A DNA stretch of 64,000 nucleotides from Harmothoe impar (lineage: Eukaryota; Annelida; Polychaeta; Phyllodocida; Polynoidae), in NCBI GenBank assembly GCA_947462335.1, contig OX381713.1, forward strand, positions 19,460,381 through 19,524,380. Direction: 5' to 3'. Below the pieces are notes generated by a model. It was not told the origin of the DNA and made no database searches. It saw only the letters and a program-made list of their open reading frames with translations. The translations under genes and the position numbers were made by a program. Positions within the stretch are counted from its first letter, which is position 1; each line of letters starts with the position of its first letter. This document shows, in pieces, positions 47,571-61,079 of the stretch.

Positions 47571-47929
47571 GTATATCTATGTGGGAAATGTATAATTTAA
47601 TAAGCTGTATGGAGCAATTGGGACATTTAGTAATAGACATATCTGGGCTAAATTGTTCATTTTTCTTTTAAATAGGTCAACATAATTTTGTTTACCAGAT
47701 CACATGAACTAAAATTGTGCATTTCTCAAAAAGAGCTAGAACATCTGTCAATTCCGCACTAGCTGGTTGTCCACTGGACAGCGCCATATTTGACTGGTCC
47801 CAGTGTGCACCCTCTCCTGTCCAGTCACTAGCTTCGAATTCAGCAAATCATGTAGACCAAATCAGGGAGCTAAAGCTCTGCTTGGAGAGTGGAACTACAT
47901 TCCCTGCATGGTAGGACACCTGCAATCTC

Positions 47930-48565
47930 TTTATTACCTGTCCAGGATAGGGTTGTGGTCAGGACAATGGACTCATGATGGGCAGTACCTAAGTTCGAAT
48001 CCCCTCCAGGCTAAGTGTGGTGACCATACTATGCACCAGGAAATCTCTTTTACTTAGGTCTGCTAGGTTGAGTTGGAACATTTATTACCTTAGATTCAAC
48101 CCTATTGGTTGCACCAAAACGTTTTCGTAAACCATTTATGAATGCTTGGAAAAGTTCTTTTGGTAACCACTTTTGGTAACCATCTATGTTTCACTAAAAG
48201 CCACACCAAGAACCGAACCCGGGACCCTTAGATTGGGGGTTCCAGGCTCTCCTGGTTGAGCTATCGAGGCTGACGGTAGATTCATGTACAATAGGTAAAA
48301 TTTGTTATTGATTATCTTTATTAATGATCAATGCTAAATAATGGGATACTGTAATAGGGACCTTGAACAACCAATGGGGTCGAACCCAAGGTAATAAATG
48401 TTCCAACTCAAAGAACAGATCGACCACAGGACCTAAATAAAAAGAGATTTACTTGTGCCTGCTATGGTCACCACAGTTAGCATGGAGGGGATTTGAACTT
48501 AGGTACTGCTGATCATGAGTCCGTTGTCCTAACCAATACCCTATCCTGGACAGGTAATAAAAGTG
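47930..48565. repeat. inverted repeat of tRNA-derived SINEs
   Basis: The left arm (47930-48120) and right arm (48368-48565) are inverted copies: ttacctgtccaggataggg against ccctatcctggacaggtaa, agttcgaatcccctcc against the matching ggaggggatttgaact, and ggttgcacc-type ends. The arm contains tRNA-promoter-like boxes (A box around gtggtcaggacaatgg, B box gttcgaatccc), so the unit is a tRNA-derived SINE. The loop holds a second, different tRNA-like sequence listed separately. Confidence 0.7.
48190..48272 (-). tRNA. tRNA-like sequence (probably SINE-derived or pseudogene)
   Basis: On the minus strand it reads an A-box-like GATAGCTCAACCAGGAGAGC and, about 30 bases later, a B-box-like GGGTTCGGTTC. 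D- and T-arm pairing is plausible with wobble. The anticodon stem is only three or four pairs and the acceptor stem does not pair well, so a working tRNA is unlikely. It lies in the loop of the SINE inverted repeat. Confidence 0.35.
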
Positions 48566-50269
48566 TCCAGGTACAACCAATGCACAATACCAACATGTAG
48601 AGGCCTAGTGTAATCATTGCTTCACTCTCCCCCCAGATGTTGGACCCCCCTGAGACCAACACTGCTAGTTCTAAGTGTCCCCAATTGTGGAAGCACTGGT
48701 ATCCCGCTAGTGAGGAATAATGAGAGGGCTGAATTCACATTATGATGTATTTTGGTAAAGATGAACAATGGCAGCTGTTGTGTATTGACTTGATATGAGC
48801 TTCACCTGATAGTAGTATGTCTGTCTGCTACAAGCATGGGCCACAACTGACACGGGGCCGTGACCTAATTATTATTAATAGAAGAAGGGTGCGTCACTCT
48901 TGGTCCTAAACTGGCAACCTGTGATTGGTTCTCAGTACTTTTTTGCTCCCCTACTGTGCTGTGGCTATGGAGGTCAGTCCCGCAGCAAGGTTGGTGCAAG
49001 GCAGAAGGGGGACTTTGCTTAAATGGGCTGTATCATTAGTTATGAATTTATTTGCAAATTCTGAATACCAGGAATATTCTTGGTTATACCTAATAACAAA
49101 TATGTGACCTTTCAATAAATTTAAATACATGTATTCTCGCCAGAATACAATGCTCAAAGGAGATGGGGGACTTCTAGTGACGGACCCTTATTCTAATACC
49201 CACCCAACCACCAGGACTGTGCTTGATAGGTTCATGCCCTTGGCTACAAGTGAGAGGGTTATACTGAGGTTGGGTGGATATTCAACAACTGGTGATCTTT
49301 GTAATAATTATTGAGATTTAATTCATGCCAACAGGGTCTACTACCCTATACCCCAACATGACTACAGTAACTTTGAATACAACAAAATTTCAGCATAATA
49401 AAAGTCTCATGGTGGTATGAATGTGTTTGTGGAAGCTAGCCACCTGCCTCTGGACACATAATACATAATAATAGTATGCTGGTCACTAGGTGTCTGCTGT
49501 TGCTGCATATAGTAGCCAGGTACACTGGGAGATGAGGCGGTCCCAACAGCAGAAACAGCAACAAGATTTATGTGTGCAAGATACCCTTCGAATAGGGGTC
49601 CAGTAAACTCCAATTGCTGGTTGCCATGGAGACCACTCAATCATTCCAAATAGAATGTGTTTGCCACAAAAGTTTTTAAAAACTTCATAAGGCAAAATTG
49701 AAAACAGACCTCAAACATTTATAGCTTAGTTACCATTTTTGGTTCTACATACCAACCTAGGTTTGACAAGCAATTACAGCAAAACTACATGGGATATTTT
49801 AGCTCGAGATATCTCATGTTAAAACTTATAACTTAGACTTTGGAAAACCATTTCCTCCTGGAGGCATGTTTTTTTTCATCCAGTCACACATAGCTGTAAA
49901 GTTTTAACGGCCCATTATGATATAAACACAGAACAGAAGAACTTATTCAATGTACTTATTTATTTTAAAGACGAGAAAACATCAAATGACAGTCCATTTT
50001 TTTATTTTTCCAGATGACTTTACTTGACATGGAAAAACAATCAGACCACTAGTGAGCCAAAAACATTGTTGATTAAACGTTAGAAAAGTATTTGAAATTG
50101 ATATGATTTCAAAAAGAGTATCTGTTACTCTTAGTTCTTTTCTAACCGGGTGGCAGATGAGCAGACGACAGAAAACTTATGGTCTGATGCTGGCTGATGC
50201 TGTCTAAAATAAGCAGCCAAAAAACTAAATTCAAAACTAAAATTTGTATCATACTACATGTATCATGGA
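48566..50269. other. non-coding stretch
   Basis: No gene is seen and no partner block was found. Short overlapping frames near 48925-49160 and 49410-49695 lack motifs. Confidence 0.4.
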
Positions 50270-53200
50270 AGAAAACTCCACTTTATCTGTAGTAGTTGTA
50301 GTGGGTGATCTCACCACATGTATTGTAGACTAGCATGTTCATATTGACACCCCTTGATGGATAGGCTAAGTGTCCATTGTCTGTCATGGGACGCCTTGTC
50401 CTGAATATATTCTGCTTGTCACGTTACTCTGATGAACCATTTTTGTGACAGTTGGGTACCATTGTGTGTTGGAGGTGTTGTATTATACATGATTCACTGT
50501 CTGTACCATTTCCTGATTTATCTCTTCTATCGCAATAATAAAATAGCTATCCAAAACATCAATTTTCTATTACCCAAGGGGACTGTGACCTTCTCAAGTG
50601 TTGGTCCACATTTATGCAACTGTGTCTACATCTTTATCTCCATCTCAATGGTAATTCTATTGTTCAACTTACTTTACTCCATTTCATCATATTATTTTAT
50701 CATGCATGTCTTTCATTCTTTTGTAAAGTGTATGAAACTGCTCAAAAACAAACAGACAATTACCAACAACATTGGTAGGAAATCGAAATGAAAGGCACTG
50801 GGTTAACTCTCTACTAGCAGTGTCAATCCAAGTTGACCCTTCATATAAGCAGATTCGTTAGCTATTTGGTTCTCTATTTTACCAGAGCCATGTGGGAGAC
50901 ACAGTTGACTCCTTTACTTTTATGCGTCAGCTACGCACAGGTTTTGATTCCTGTTGAAAAAAACAAGATTGGTTTATTCCTCCAATTCTATCAAATAATT
51001 ATATGTGCCAAGTTCCTTTTTGATTATTGTATAACAAGAAGTTATTGGAATGTATAACAGGCAGAGAGAAAGAGAGGAAAACTGATTGAACAAACGTCCT
51101 AAATAAGTACAGCACAGTTCTAATTGAAGCCTCTCTGAAATTTATGAATGCAAAAGTGCAATGAACTTTGATTTTGGTGAAAACCAGGTAGGTGAAAGAA
51201 AAAAAGTATGATGACATTCACCATCCTTGGCTTTCAATTATAGCCTAGCCGTCCTCTGGAAAAGAAGAAAAATGCATTTGAGGAGTAATGCAGCGCTTGG
51301 GGAATGATCAAAGAGAAAAGGAGGCAATGCATAAATAGGGTTTACTATATAGCTAATATATACTGGAAGTTAGAAGTTCTTAGAAGTTGTAGACTCATAG
51401 GCATGTGGCTTCTAGAAATGCTGAGGACCCTGGTAATGAATTCTAATTCTTTATTAGTCTAGTTTAGTAAAGGGCTTCACAGCAGCATCTTATTATAAGA
51501 GGATAGATTTTCAAACGAGGCTAGTCCCTGGAAGAGTCATGGTATGCTTTTATGTTTGGTTTTACATTATGATATTGGCAAGCAATCAAAATAATAATTG
51601 TCTGTGATAACAAATTGCACATAGATTTATTTCCTATCACATGAATAACAGATCATCAGTCATTTAGAAATCTCCTTCGAAAATGTTAACTGCTAGAGCA
51701 TGTTGTATTTTGGGGTCTAGTTTATCCAAAAGAGACAACTAGTCGTGTACCACTTACCACTTGTGAACATTACAGAATAGTGTCCACTATATTGAAACAT
51801 ATGGATTACCATTATACTCATGCCATTCTATATTTATATTTATACATGTATCTGGAAATTCTCTGTAGAGTTCCACTGTGAGATTAGTTGTTTTTAAGAA
51901 ATGTATAGTGAATGAAGACAGTACAAATTATAAACGACACTGACTAATTGACAGATCATCAGAATTGATAGGACTTTACAATTTAAACACATACTGGAAT
52001 GTTATACCCAACACAAATAAATTGCTGTTGCTTAGTTTTGTTTTTAGTTATTCTTTGGTGTTCTCTATGAGGTTATAGATCTAAGGGAGTTGTGCGGTTC
52101 GAGATGCATCTGCATGACCAAACCAGGATCATGCCTCTTGTTCAATCTTGTCCGAATCTGAACAAAATTTCAGGTAAAGCTCAAAACAAAAGAATGTTAA
52201 CAAAGTTCTCTCAGGCTTGGAAAGCTTACACCCGGAGATCTAGATCCTACATAAAATAAATGTGTTAAAGAAGAGTTAACAGAATGGCTTGGAGAGGTAT
52301 TGAATAAAACATGGGGTAATTCCTCCTCAATACACACCTAAGGCATTACCCATCTCCTGGGACCTGCTGAGCAAATTGGCAAGTTACAACAATCTAAATT
52401 CCAATAGCCTTATAGATCCAGTCTTATAGGAAGAAGAGCCTATAGGGCAAAGTTATAGGTTAAAGGTGATATCATATCATGCTGGATGACAATACTAGTG
52501 CTAAGGTTGATTGACATCCATATACCAACCCCACAAAACTGTTCACTTTTGAACCGTCTTTACATGCACAATAAGGATTGGTATTTAGCAAGACACTTCC
52601 TAGGATTCACTAAAAATAAATATATACTTTTTTGAAGAGGCAGTCAGTAGAACATTGGTCCTCATGGTGGAGTACATTGGGATAATACATCAGTGGAGGA
52701 GGTAATCAACAGAAGTGTACAATGTTTGCTAAAAAGGTCTGGCCCGACAAGGGATAAACTAAAGCTCATCCCAGACCTGTCTAACACTAGGCTTTCCACA
52801 CAAGGCTCGACCAAATACCCAGGATAAAGCATGTCCCTCTGCAGGAACACAAATAAGACCTTTTCTGTATTAGTCTCTCCACACCAGCCGCACCTATCCG
52901 GCAGTCATAGTAATGTATACTCACCTGATTGGTGCATAACATATTTTTGTTAGCTGGGTGAGGTATGGTAGTAAAGAACCTGATATCATTTTATACAAGT
53001 ACTGATGAACAAATATGTCAGTTTTCACTTTAATATGAATATAGGAATAAATATAACTTCCATTATTGATGGAATTCACTGGCATATTCATTTGGAGAAA
53101 TAACTTGAAAATGAAAATGCATTAGACTCTAGCAAATAGCACTAGTTGGCTGATAGAGTATCCCAAGACAAGTATTGGGAAAGATGCTGATGGGATGTTT

Positions 53201-53986
53201 GATATTAGGGAGGGGGGATGCAATTAAATCTAAGATAGCAGAGAAGGTCCTCAAGTTGTTGGGAAAGGGAAGGGGTTGTTTGGCAATATTAGCTAATATG
53301 TGTACTTTTTCCCTAACAATATTCAATTATGATTTTTTAATGCAGCGATCTGGAGCTTAGCATCTCTTGATGAAGTAATCACCTTTCTGGCAAATGCAGT
53401 GGGCCACACAGAGGCTTCTCTGAAATGGGTCTAACATAGTACCCTATTAGAAATAATGAAGAGGCAATTAAGGGACCAAGGATCCCTTAGCTCATCCGAT
53501 TGTGGTTGGGTCTTAGTTTCGTATTTTCATTTTCTTTGTGTGTTGTTTTCCAAATCTAGCAAAAGAGTAGGGACAAGCAATTTTCTCACATGAAAATCAT
53601 TTGAAGAAAATTCATCTTAGGTTCATGGTAATTCGATGATCAAACACATGATTCCATAGTTTCCTAACTGTGACATTATCATGGTCGATCTCATGATCCA
53701 GCAAATTTCAGTGGGTTGTGCTTCGACGGCGAGGACAGGGGTTAAAGATGTCTTTCTTCACTCTGGAAGTTTTCAGGTGTATTCTCCCTAAGAATCTCGA
53801 GTAGGAACAACAATACAAAGTCACTACTTGCTAAAATGACTCACCAACTGTAACAATATCTGCGTAATCCCCAATTTGGCAATTTGGGTACAATCGGTTG
53901 TGCAAGTTGTTATTGTTGATGCCCTTTGGGTTGCAAATATTTCACACAAATTTTCTTGAGGTTTCATTTTGCAGGCTTTTTTTCAG

Positions 53987-54076
53987 CTGCCTGCATCGTA
54001 TCAAGTGCATTGCCAAAAGCTATTGCTTCTGGTCGAGCAAGCACATGCCATATATCAATGAAAATTGGTCGAACCT
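53987..54076 (+). other. possible 90-bp internal exon
   Basis: A pyrimidine-rich tract with cag (tttttttcag, ending 53986) precedes a 90-bp stretch followed by a strong donor (gtaagtat at 54077). One frame is open across it and encodes ACIVSSALPKAIASG and onward. It resembles a spliced exon by its sites only. I recognise no protein family and could not find neighbouring exons. Confidence 0.2.
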
Positions 54077-54902
54077 GTAAGTATAGTACTTTTTATCTTT
54101 CTATGACAAATATATAGTAAATAGCAAATAAGTAAGATTATAATGTACCAGCGTCTTTAATATTATATATAGTCTTTATGATGATAGTCCCCTTTCAAAT
54201 GACATCTTTTGGCGTATAAAGCAATAATTTGATATTAATGGTTGACATTACCCCAGCTAATTAGATTCATTTCTGACATTTATTCTGTGCTATAATGCAT
54301 GATATGAGGGTATGATTACAACTAATAATATACAGAATTATTCATGGCTTCCTTGATACAGTATGATTATATTCACGGTCCAATATACCATGGAAGAATT
54401 TATTTCTATCTTCTTATGGCTATGTGCATACAGATAGAATTGCTGATCCTTTTGTCCTCCACCTGTCCATCAGTGGCTATAGAGGGAAATCTAAAATATC
54501 AATTACAGTTAGAGTATGACCTAAAAGATAACACACTAATGTTTAGGCCCTGAAGGGGGAGAGGGGCTGATATCAGAAGCATTAAAATCAATCTTAACCC
54601 ATATTCACTCGAAACATCACTATTAACCTACAGGTCAAGCCAGAACCAAAAAACTATTCACTGGAACCTAAACAATGCAATATAGGTCAAGCTTCTGGGT
54701 TTTTTTCATTCACAGAATTGTAGGCTGCATTTCGTACAACTCTGTTTCGTGAGATATGACCCAAGATCTGTCTAAAGCCAATAGCATGGGCTTGACTATC
54801 TTAAATGAGGCCATTTCGAGTAGATGGTAATTATGATGTTATCCTATCAAAGTATAGAGCGTCTACCTAATTGAGTCTACGCTTTTCACCACAATGTAGC
54901 TA

Positions 54903-55158
54903 GAGGGGCCCCCTGACCAAGTCACAACGTCAAGCGACCCTGCCCAGAGGCACCGCAGCCCAGTAAACAAAAAAAATTATGTACCTTTTTATAACGTCAT
55001 ATAACGTTATATAACATTTCTCTAAGGCTACTCACTATGGCATAACGTTGTATCAAGTTTTAAAACGTTATTGTGACGTAATATAATGTTTTTTTGTTAG
55101 CTGGGAGGTGCCATGAGGCAGGGTCCTGAGATGGCGTCAGGGGGCTTCAGGGGGCTTC
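54903..55158. repeat. 256-bp MITE-like palindrome
   Basis: The left end gaggggccccctgac and the right end gtcagggggcttcagg are inverted. Further in, gaccctgccc/gcagggtc, aggcacc/ggtgcc and gcccagtaaacaaaaaaa/tttttttgttagctgg match. The centre has repeated ataacgt. No coding frame. Confidence 0.8.
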
Positions 55159-56039
55159 TCGCAGGTGCAACATCGTTAAATGCGGCTCTGACAACAAAAG
55201 TCCAGATAATTCAAGATAAAGCATGATTATTCAAGAAAACAGACCGTAATCCATGAGATTCTCACTGTGAGCAGGCCAGAATTCAGTAGTGTGTGCTTGG
55301 TTCCCTCAACAAGTCACGCCGCTTGGTCTACAGGTGCCAATGGCTGAGTCACTGCCGTGAGTATCAGAACTAGAGATAGCACCACTTATCCACAGTTGGT
55401 ACATGCAAAATGCATTATGTTGACACTGTAATGAGTATAAAGCACTTTAATAATGTACACCATTTATATTATGGTAAAAATAAAAGGGTAAGACATGGAC
55501 TAATGAAGTGTTGCATAGAAAAAGCTTTACTGTTAGACAATTTAAAAGAACGTATCCGAGATAATTTTGATAAGTCTCTCATAAAATATAAGGGTAGAAT
55601 AACCATGAACTGTTACTTCTTCAACAACATAATGGACTAAATTGATTTCTTATGTTCTTATGCTAGTTTGTGCAAGCCTTTATACTGATACTATTGTATA
55701 ATTGATATCAGACATGCACAACACTCGTAGTGTCTTTCCTTATATTTGAATATGATGTATGTATATGTATATCTTGGTGTAGGTGGAGAACTTGCATTGT
55801 ATATTGAGATTTTTTGCTAAATAAAAAATACCTAAACTTAAATTCAGCTACACCTGCAAACATTCTTCCTTTCAGACACTGAGTACTTTTTCAGGCCTTA
55901 TCATCTTAAATGGTAGCTACAGTTCTAATGAGACCCTGATAGTTTGCATCAGCATATTCAAGTTATTAATATCTATAAACAAATAATTCTGTGTGACATC
56001 AAGGACATTATGAGTGGGTAGGTCTATGTTTGGAGCAAT

Positions 56040-56460
56040 ATTCAAGATTTTTTGAAGCCATTTAATGAAGAAAAAAGAATCTATTCCCAGCCCATTGAAT
56101 ACGGCCACGTTGTATTCAATGGGAGCCATTGAATATAGCGCGTCAGTGCGAAAGCATTGGAAATCTTGTATTTCCAAAAAATAAATAGACAAATTCCAAC
56201 GCCCATTGATACTGTCTCTGCTGTATTTCATGAGTGGCCCGAGGACCATATCCCACTCTGCCTGCGGCTTCGTGGGATATGGTCCGGGCCCCCTAAATTG
56301 AAAAACATCAGAGACGGTATGAATGTAGTTGGCATTTGTGTCTATTTTCTTATTTGAAGAAAAGAAATCTTTTCCCATTCCATTGAATAAGGCCACATTG
56401 TATTGAATGGGGGGGCATTGAATACAGCCCTTCAGTGCTAAAGCATAGGATATCATATTT
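56040..56460. repeat. direct repeat pair around a strong hairpin
   Basis: 56060-56165 and 56360-56460 are diverged direct repeats (gaataaggccac-ttgtatt and cagtgc-aaagcat in both). Between them 56240-56290 forms a hairpin (gaggaccatatcccac against gtgggatatggtcc). The 179-residue minus-strand frame across this stretch contains the repeat twice and is explained by it. Confidence 0.65.
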
Positions 56461-58349
56461 CAAAAAAATTAACTGTAGTATCGTACTGCACATGATGATC
56501 ACTCTATATGGAACCAATGATAAGATCGTTAGCGAGAAAATTTGAAAATGTTATATACCTGGTCCTAGCTTCATTCACACAAAGTCAACAAACTCTCAGT
56601 GAGTCAGGACCCCAGCTGCCGCAACACGTTACCTTAATTTGATACAAGATCTAGGATCTCCTGAGCTTATTCAGTTCACTTTATTGCTGTCGGATATTGC
56701 CCCTTAAGGGATGGTTGTGTGTGGGGAACAGCCTCCAATAGCAATGAGTTCTCTGCAAATTGGTGTCTCTCAATGTGCATACTACATGTTCCTTACTAAA
56801 AAGCTAAATCCCTTTTTTTCTAGGGTGTTAATTATTGATTTATAGGGCTCAATATATCTAGCATATACTTTACTTGGAAATTAACAGTACCATCATTGTA
56901 CCAAAATAGTGACAGTGTAGATATCTTTTATCATGATGGCCCTGACAAGCTTGCATTGGTCAAACCCAATGTGTTAAGCTTTGCTGGCAGTCAGAACACT
57001 GTTCATTACTGACCTCCTCACGATAATGCATGTTAGATGCAGCATTAGTCCACTGAGACCCGACTGACTCCTGATAGTTGCCATTACTACTGCAACTAAG
57101 CAGATGATCAACATATTTTCTGGAAAGTGTTTTTTTGTTAACCTTGTTTGTGTTAATATGAAGCCAGCCCAAGATGTTTTTAGGGTGACTAATTGGCGAG
57201 AATTATTTATATTAAGTAACACACATTCAAAGTCAGGCAAAGCAAACCTTTCACCTGATGACCATGAATTATGGACAGATTTTCCAACTCAACAATATAA
57301 TTGAACTGAGATGGAATAGTATTGTGAGACTATGACGTCCACATTTCCAGTTTGAACTATACATTAATCAGCAAGAACAGTAGTTTTTTACCCACCCCAG
57401 CTCCCCCCAGCATAAGCCTAAGGATACTGGTGAATTTCTAATAGTATAGATTACCCCTTATCTCATTATGGTCATTAGTCTATCTACCGGTTATTGTTCA
57501 AGGAAAATGTCTTGTTTTTTGGTCCATCAAATTCCAAAGCAGGAAGGAATATAATTATGTACATAGACTATTATTCAAAAGATCAACCAAAAATCCCTGC
57601 AACTGCCCCCCTAGAAGTTGTATGACTGTTGCTTCATAGATAAGATGGATTGGCAAACATATTAAATGAGAGTAAAACGAGGCATACTAGGAGGTATCAG
57701 TATAAAATATGAGTCTAACACTATACATGAACTTCGCATCATAAATAACCTTTCCCAATATGGTATTCCCAAATAGTTAATGTATGCGATAATACCCCTG
57801 TCAACAAAAAACTACCCCAGCCATCACAGATTTGTTAGCAGGCACAGAGGCCTGTCTGACAGTCGAATTACACCACTTTGGCTGCCCAGGCACCACACAA
57901 CAACATAATGGGTTACCATGCCTCTGGGACAAATTTAAGACCCGAGACAACTTACCTACAATGTCTGATGCCACAGACAATTGAGTAGGCAATTGTATTT
58001 ATGACCTCTTTGCATGTGTGGATCTAGCAGAGTGTTTTCTGACATCCATCTCTATCCTAGTGTGCAGTACTTTATGTCTACTATACAATATTGTGTTTCG
58101 TTTTTCATGGAATGGGGAAGCGCCAAGGTTTTAAAAAAGGAGCACTGTATTTTGCCTCTTCATTGAATAACCACCACCAGTATTCCATAATACTTTTTCT
58201 CATCTTTAATCAATAAAGGTAAAACACAAACACAGAGGAGCACTAGTTTTAGTGTGTTGAACATCAGGCACACTTGTTAAAAAATGGCTGACGTCAATCT
58301 CACTCCCAACACAAAGTGGTTATTATCAGGTTCTTATGTGGAGATAATA

Positions 58350-60200
58350 TTTTTCAAGCTTATAATGATGGAGCTTGTGCAGGAGCTGTAGAGTGCATCA
58401 GTGTCATCCACTCACACCATCCCTCTCACACAAACAGTGTTAACTGACTTAACCCTGTGTAATGTGGACGTAAGCACAGCACACTCAGCTGGTATTGCAA
58501 TGTGGACTTAGAGTGGGTGAGGGGCTGACCTCAAACTACCGTCACAGTTAACCTCAGCACAGTTTACATCTAGACAGATATTATAGCTAAAGCAATATAT
58601 TTACAGCTCTTGATACAAAGGCACTTGGCCAAAAGAGATTCCAATCAGGGTATACGTGATTTAACATGTATCATATACTCCTCTAAATACCATTAAGCAA
58701 CATGAGTAGAGCAGCTTTTATATCAGGCTTGGTCCATGGCTATACTCCAAAGTCGTCTTGAGAGGATGAACCGTGGCTGGATAGCAAGATGCTGGGGTGA
58801 GATAGGGGTGCGCCTGGCTAACACTGTGTGAATGCAGTGGGAGAGCAGTGAGGGTAGGGGTTAGGGAGAGGTGAATGTGGGTTGCAGGAGGGCTGGTAGC
58901 TGTTATGGCACCCATGGTACACGGGAGAGGAGCAAAGGTGGTGAGGGGGGGGGGGGGGCGTTTAGGCATGCAAGTTTAACTTCATTTTTCTCTTTAATGC
59001 AACACAACACAAACTTGGTGCATCAACAGACCTTTAGAAAGGGTATCTATATATTAGATTATAACAGTAGTTTATTCCACTAATTTTCGATAATCGTCAC
59101 AAATTATTTATAATTTAGAGTGCAAATACAATGCCTCATGCATCTCAGTATAACACGACGCTGTGGTAGCATGTTTGTGAGTGTATACTAAATAACACTA
59201 CGGCTCTGTCTATCACACCAACACGGGAGTCCTGGTTAGCTGTCACCTGTATATCTCTCTGTGAATCAAAATCTGCAAATAGTCTGCTGTACACCCCAAC
59301 ATACAGCAAGAACCCTGGGTAGAGACCTATTAGGCACTAGCGAGATACTGGTGCTGCCACCAGGTGTTGCTCTGGTACCAATTGTATCCCCCTTGTCACC
59401 AGCAACCAGCTCAGCCAAATTTCAGGTCCCAGATTAGGGTACAAGCAGGGTGTGAGTATGGTGAGTGGGTTGTACCTGGGCATTCCTTATGCCACCTGTC
59501 CCTCATAGAGTAATGGTTAGCATGGTGGATTTATGATGCAGAGGACCTAAACTCAAATCCCTGTCAAGTCATATCTTGGTGACCATACCATGAATTTACA
59601 TTCTTATATATCAAATATACTTTGCTTTGATAGGTAGAAGTGAGTAACAACCTTGAGATGATATCAAAGAAATATCAATAGTCTTTGAACAATTTGTTTT
59701 ATTCCTATTTCTTCAAAGGAACTATATGTATATGAATAAGAAAAGGTATTGGTTGTTAATGGTATGGTGGCAAGATGTGGCCTGGGAGGGATTTGAGCTT
59801 ATGCCCTCTGCATCATGAATCCACCATGCTAACCACCACTCTATGAGGGACAGGTGACATAAGTAATGCCCAGGTACAACCCACTCACAATACTCACACC
59901 CTGATTGTACCCTAATTTCGGACCTGAGATTTGGCTGAGCTGGTTGCTGGAGGATAGACTGGGTACACTGGTACCAATCAACATGGCGCTGTACACAGGA
60001 CATCTTGCTAATGCGGAATAGGTGACCATGAGGTCAGGATTCTCCCAGCAGGAGATGTGTCAGGAACCCAGCATGACTTCTTTTATTGGACTTTATAGTG
60101 CACCCAGTGAAATGAGCTGCCACATGCCTACTGTTGGTTGCCATTCCCCTTTGTAAAGGCTGTCTCAATAGGCAGAGTGCTATGATAGTAGACTCACTCA
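58350..60200. repeat. duplicated block B, copy 2
   Basis: Partner of 35690-36370. It is longer because it contains G-rich sequence with a 14-base G run (58945-58958) and the SINE inverted repeat at 59395-59955. Confidence 0.55.
59395..59955. repeat. inverted repeat of tRNA-derived SINEs (second example)
   Basis: The left arm 59395-59590 and right arm 59758-59955 are inverted copies of about 195 bp: agcaaccagctcagccaaat against ttggctgagctggttgct, ctcatagagtaatggttagc against gctaaccaccactctatgag, and tttatgatgcagagg against cctctgcatcatgaa. The arm carries an A-box-like tggttagcatggtgg and a degenerate B box. A spacer of about 165 bp lies between. It is related in layout to 47930-48565. Confidence 0.8.
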
Positions 60201-61079
60201 TCCTGTTTTTTGGAATGACCACTCTGTATCTTATGCAGCTCTTCTATGGTACATCTGTAAAAGCATCCTACCCTACTGAGGTAGCAATACATCTGCTCTT
60301 ATAGCACAACGGATAAATGGTGATATAGGGTGACCAATAGCCTTGGACCCACATGAGTCATAGCAGACTGACTTTATCTGCACAAGTTAAAAAAATAATA
60401 TATAGGATTTCAAATTGGTGGGGCTGTTGTTCCCGGTGGCTATGCTTATAGGTTTTCGCCATGAGACATTGCAATGAAAAATAAACAAACGTTTTTTGGA
60501 GATATGAGTCCTAGTGATTCTTATTACCCTATACCACAGTTGGATGAGCTCTGCTACTTTGCCATATCCATCTTGCTTTATCCCTGACTCCCCGCTTCCT
60601 GTGTATAAAAGCAGGCTGCCATTGCAATAGATTGGCCTGTTCCTGTCCACATGGTTACTTTGTGGATATAGTATTAACTAGTATCCTTTCCCAGATATTG
60701 GACAAGAAAACAATTTCTCAGGCCAAAGAAATCATTTCACAGATTGATGTTACCTCTACAACAGATGAATAATAGTAAGGCCTTGATGGTCTGTCCCATA
60801 GATCCTTAAAATCGTTCAGATTATGGCAAGGACAGTTTTATTGAGAACTCTTGCAGTATCCATATACTCTCTACATCTGGAAAGAAATATTAATTTTCAC
60901 TTACCAGAAATGGAGTCAGCATCCTCAATTTGTCCTAGTCCATCTTTTGTCCAAATTATTGGTTTCGATGCCAATTCAATACTAGGTATTACCCTAGTTA
61001 GATGCATACTGTTCATTACTTATTAATTCAAAGGCACTGGGAATAGTCTACACACAATGGGGAACATCCTGCTGTCCCC
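60201..61079. other. non-coding stretch
   Basis: No gene is seen. 60950-61015 resembles 1105-1160. Block C, expected here from the order in the other copies, is missing. Confidence 0.4.

Larger units (their letters stand above)
50270..58110. repeat. duplicated block A, copy 2
   Basis: Partner of 17330-25070 with matches in the same order. The 52650-56550 part has no partner in copy 1 and holds the exon candidate, the MITE at 54903-55158 and the hairpin at 56234-56292. Insertions and deletions have changed the spacing. Confidence 0.6.

Noticed and set aside
55917..56456. 179-residue minus-strand frame
   Set aside because: It spans a direct repeat pair and a hairpin, and its internal similarity is explained by those repeats.
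57801..57992. Short minus-strand frame resembling one at 6645-6851
   Set aside because: Both lie in the same dispersed repeat, and the third copy (24650-24760) has a frame-breaking deletion, so protein conservation is unlikely.
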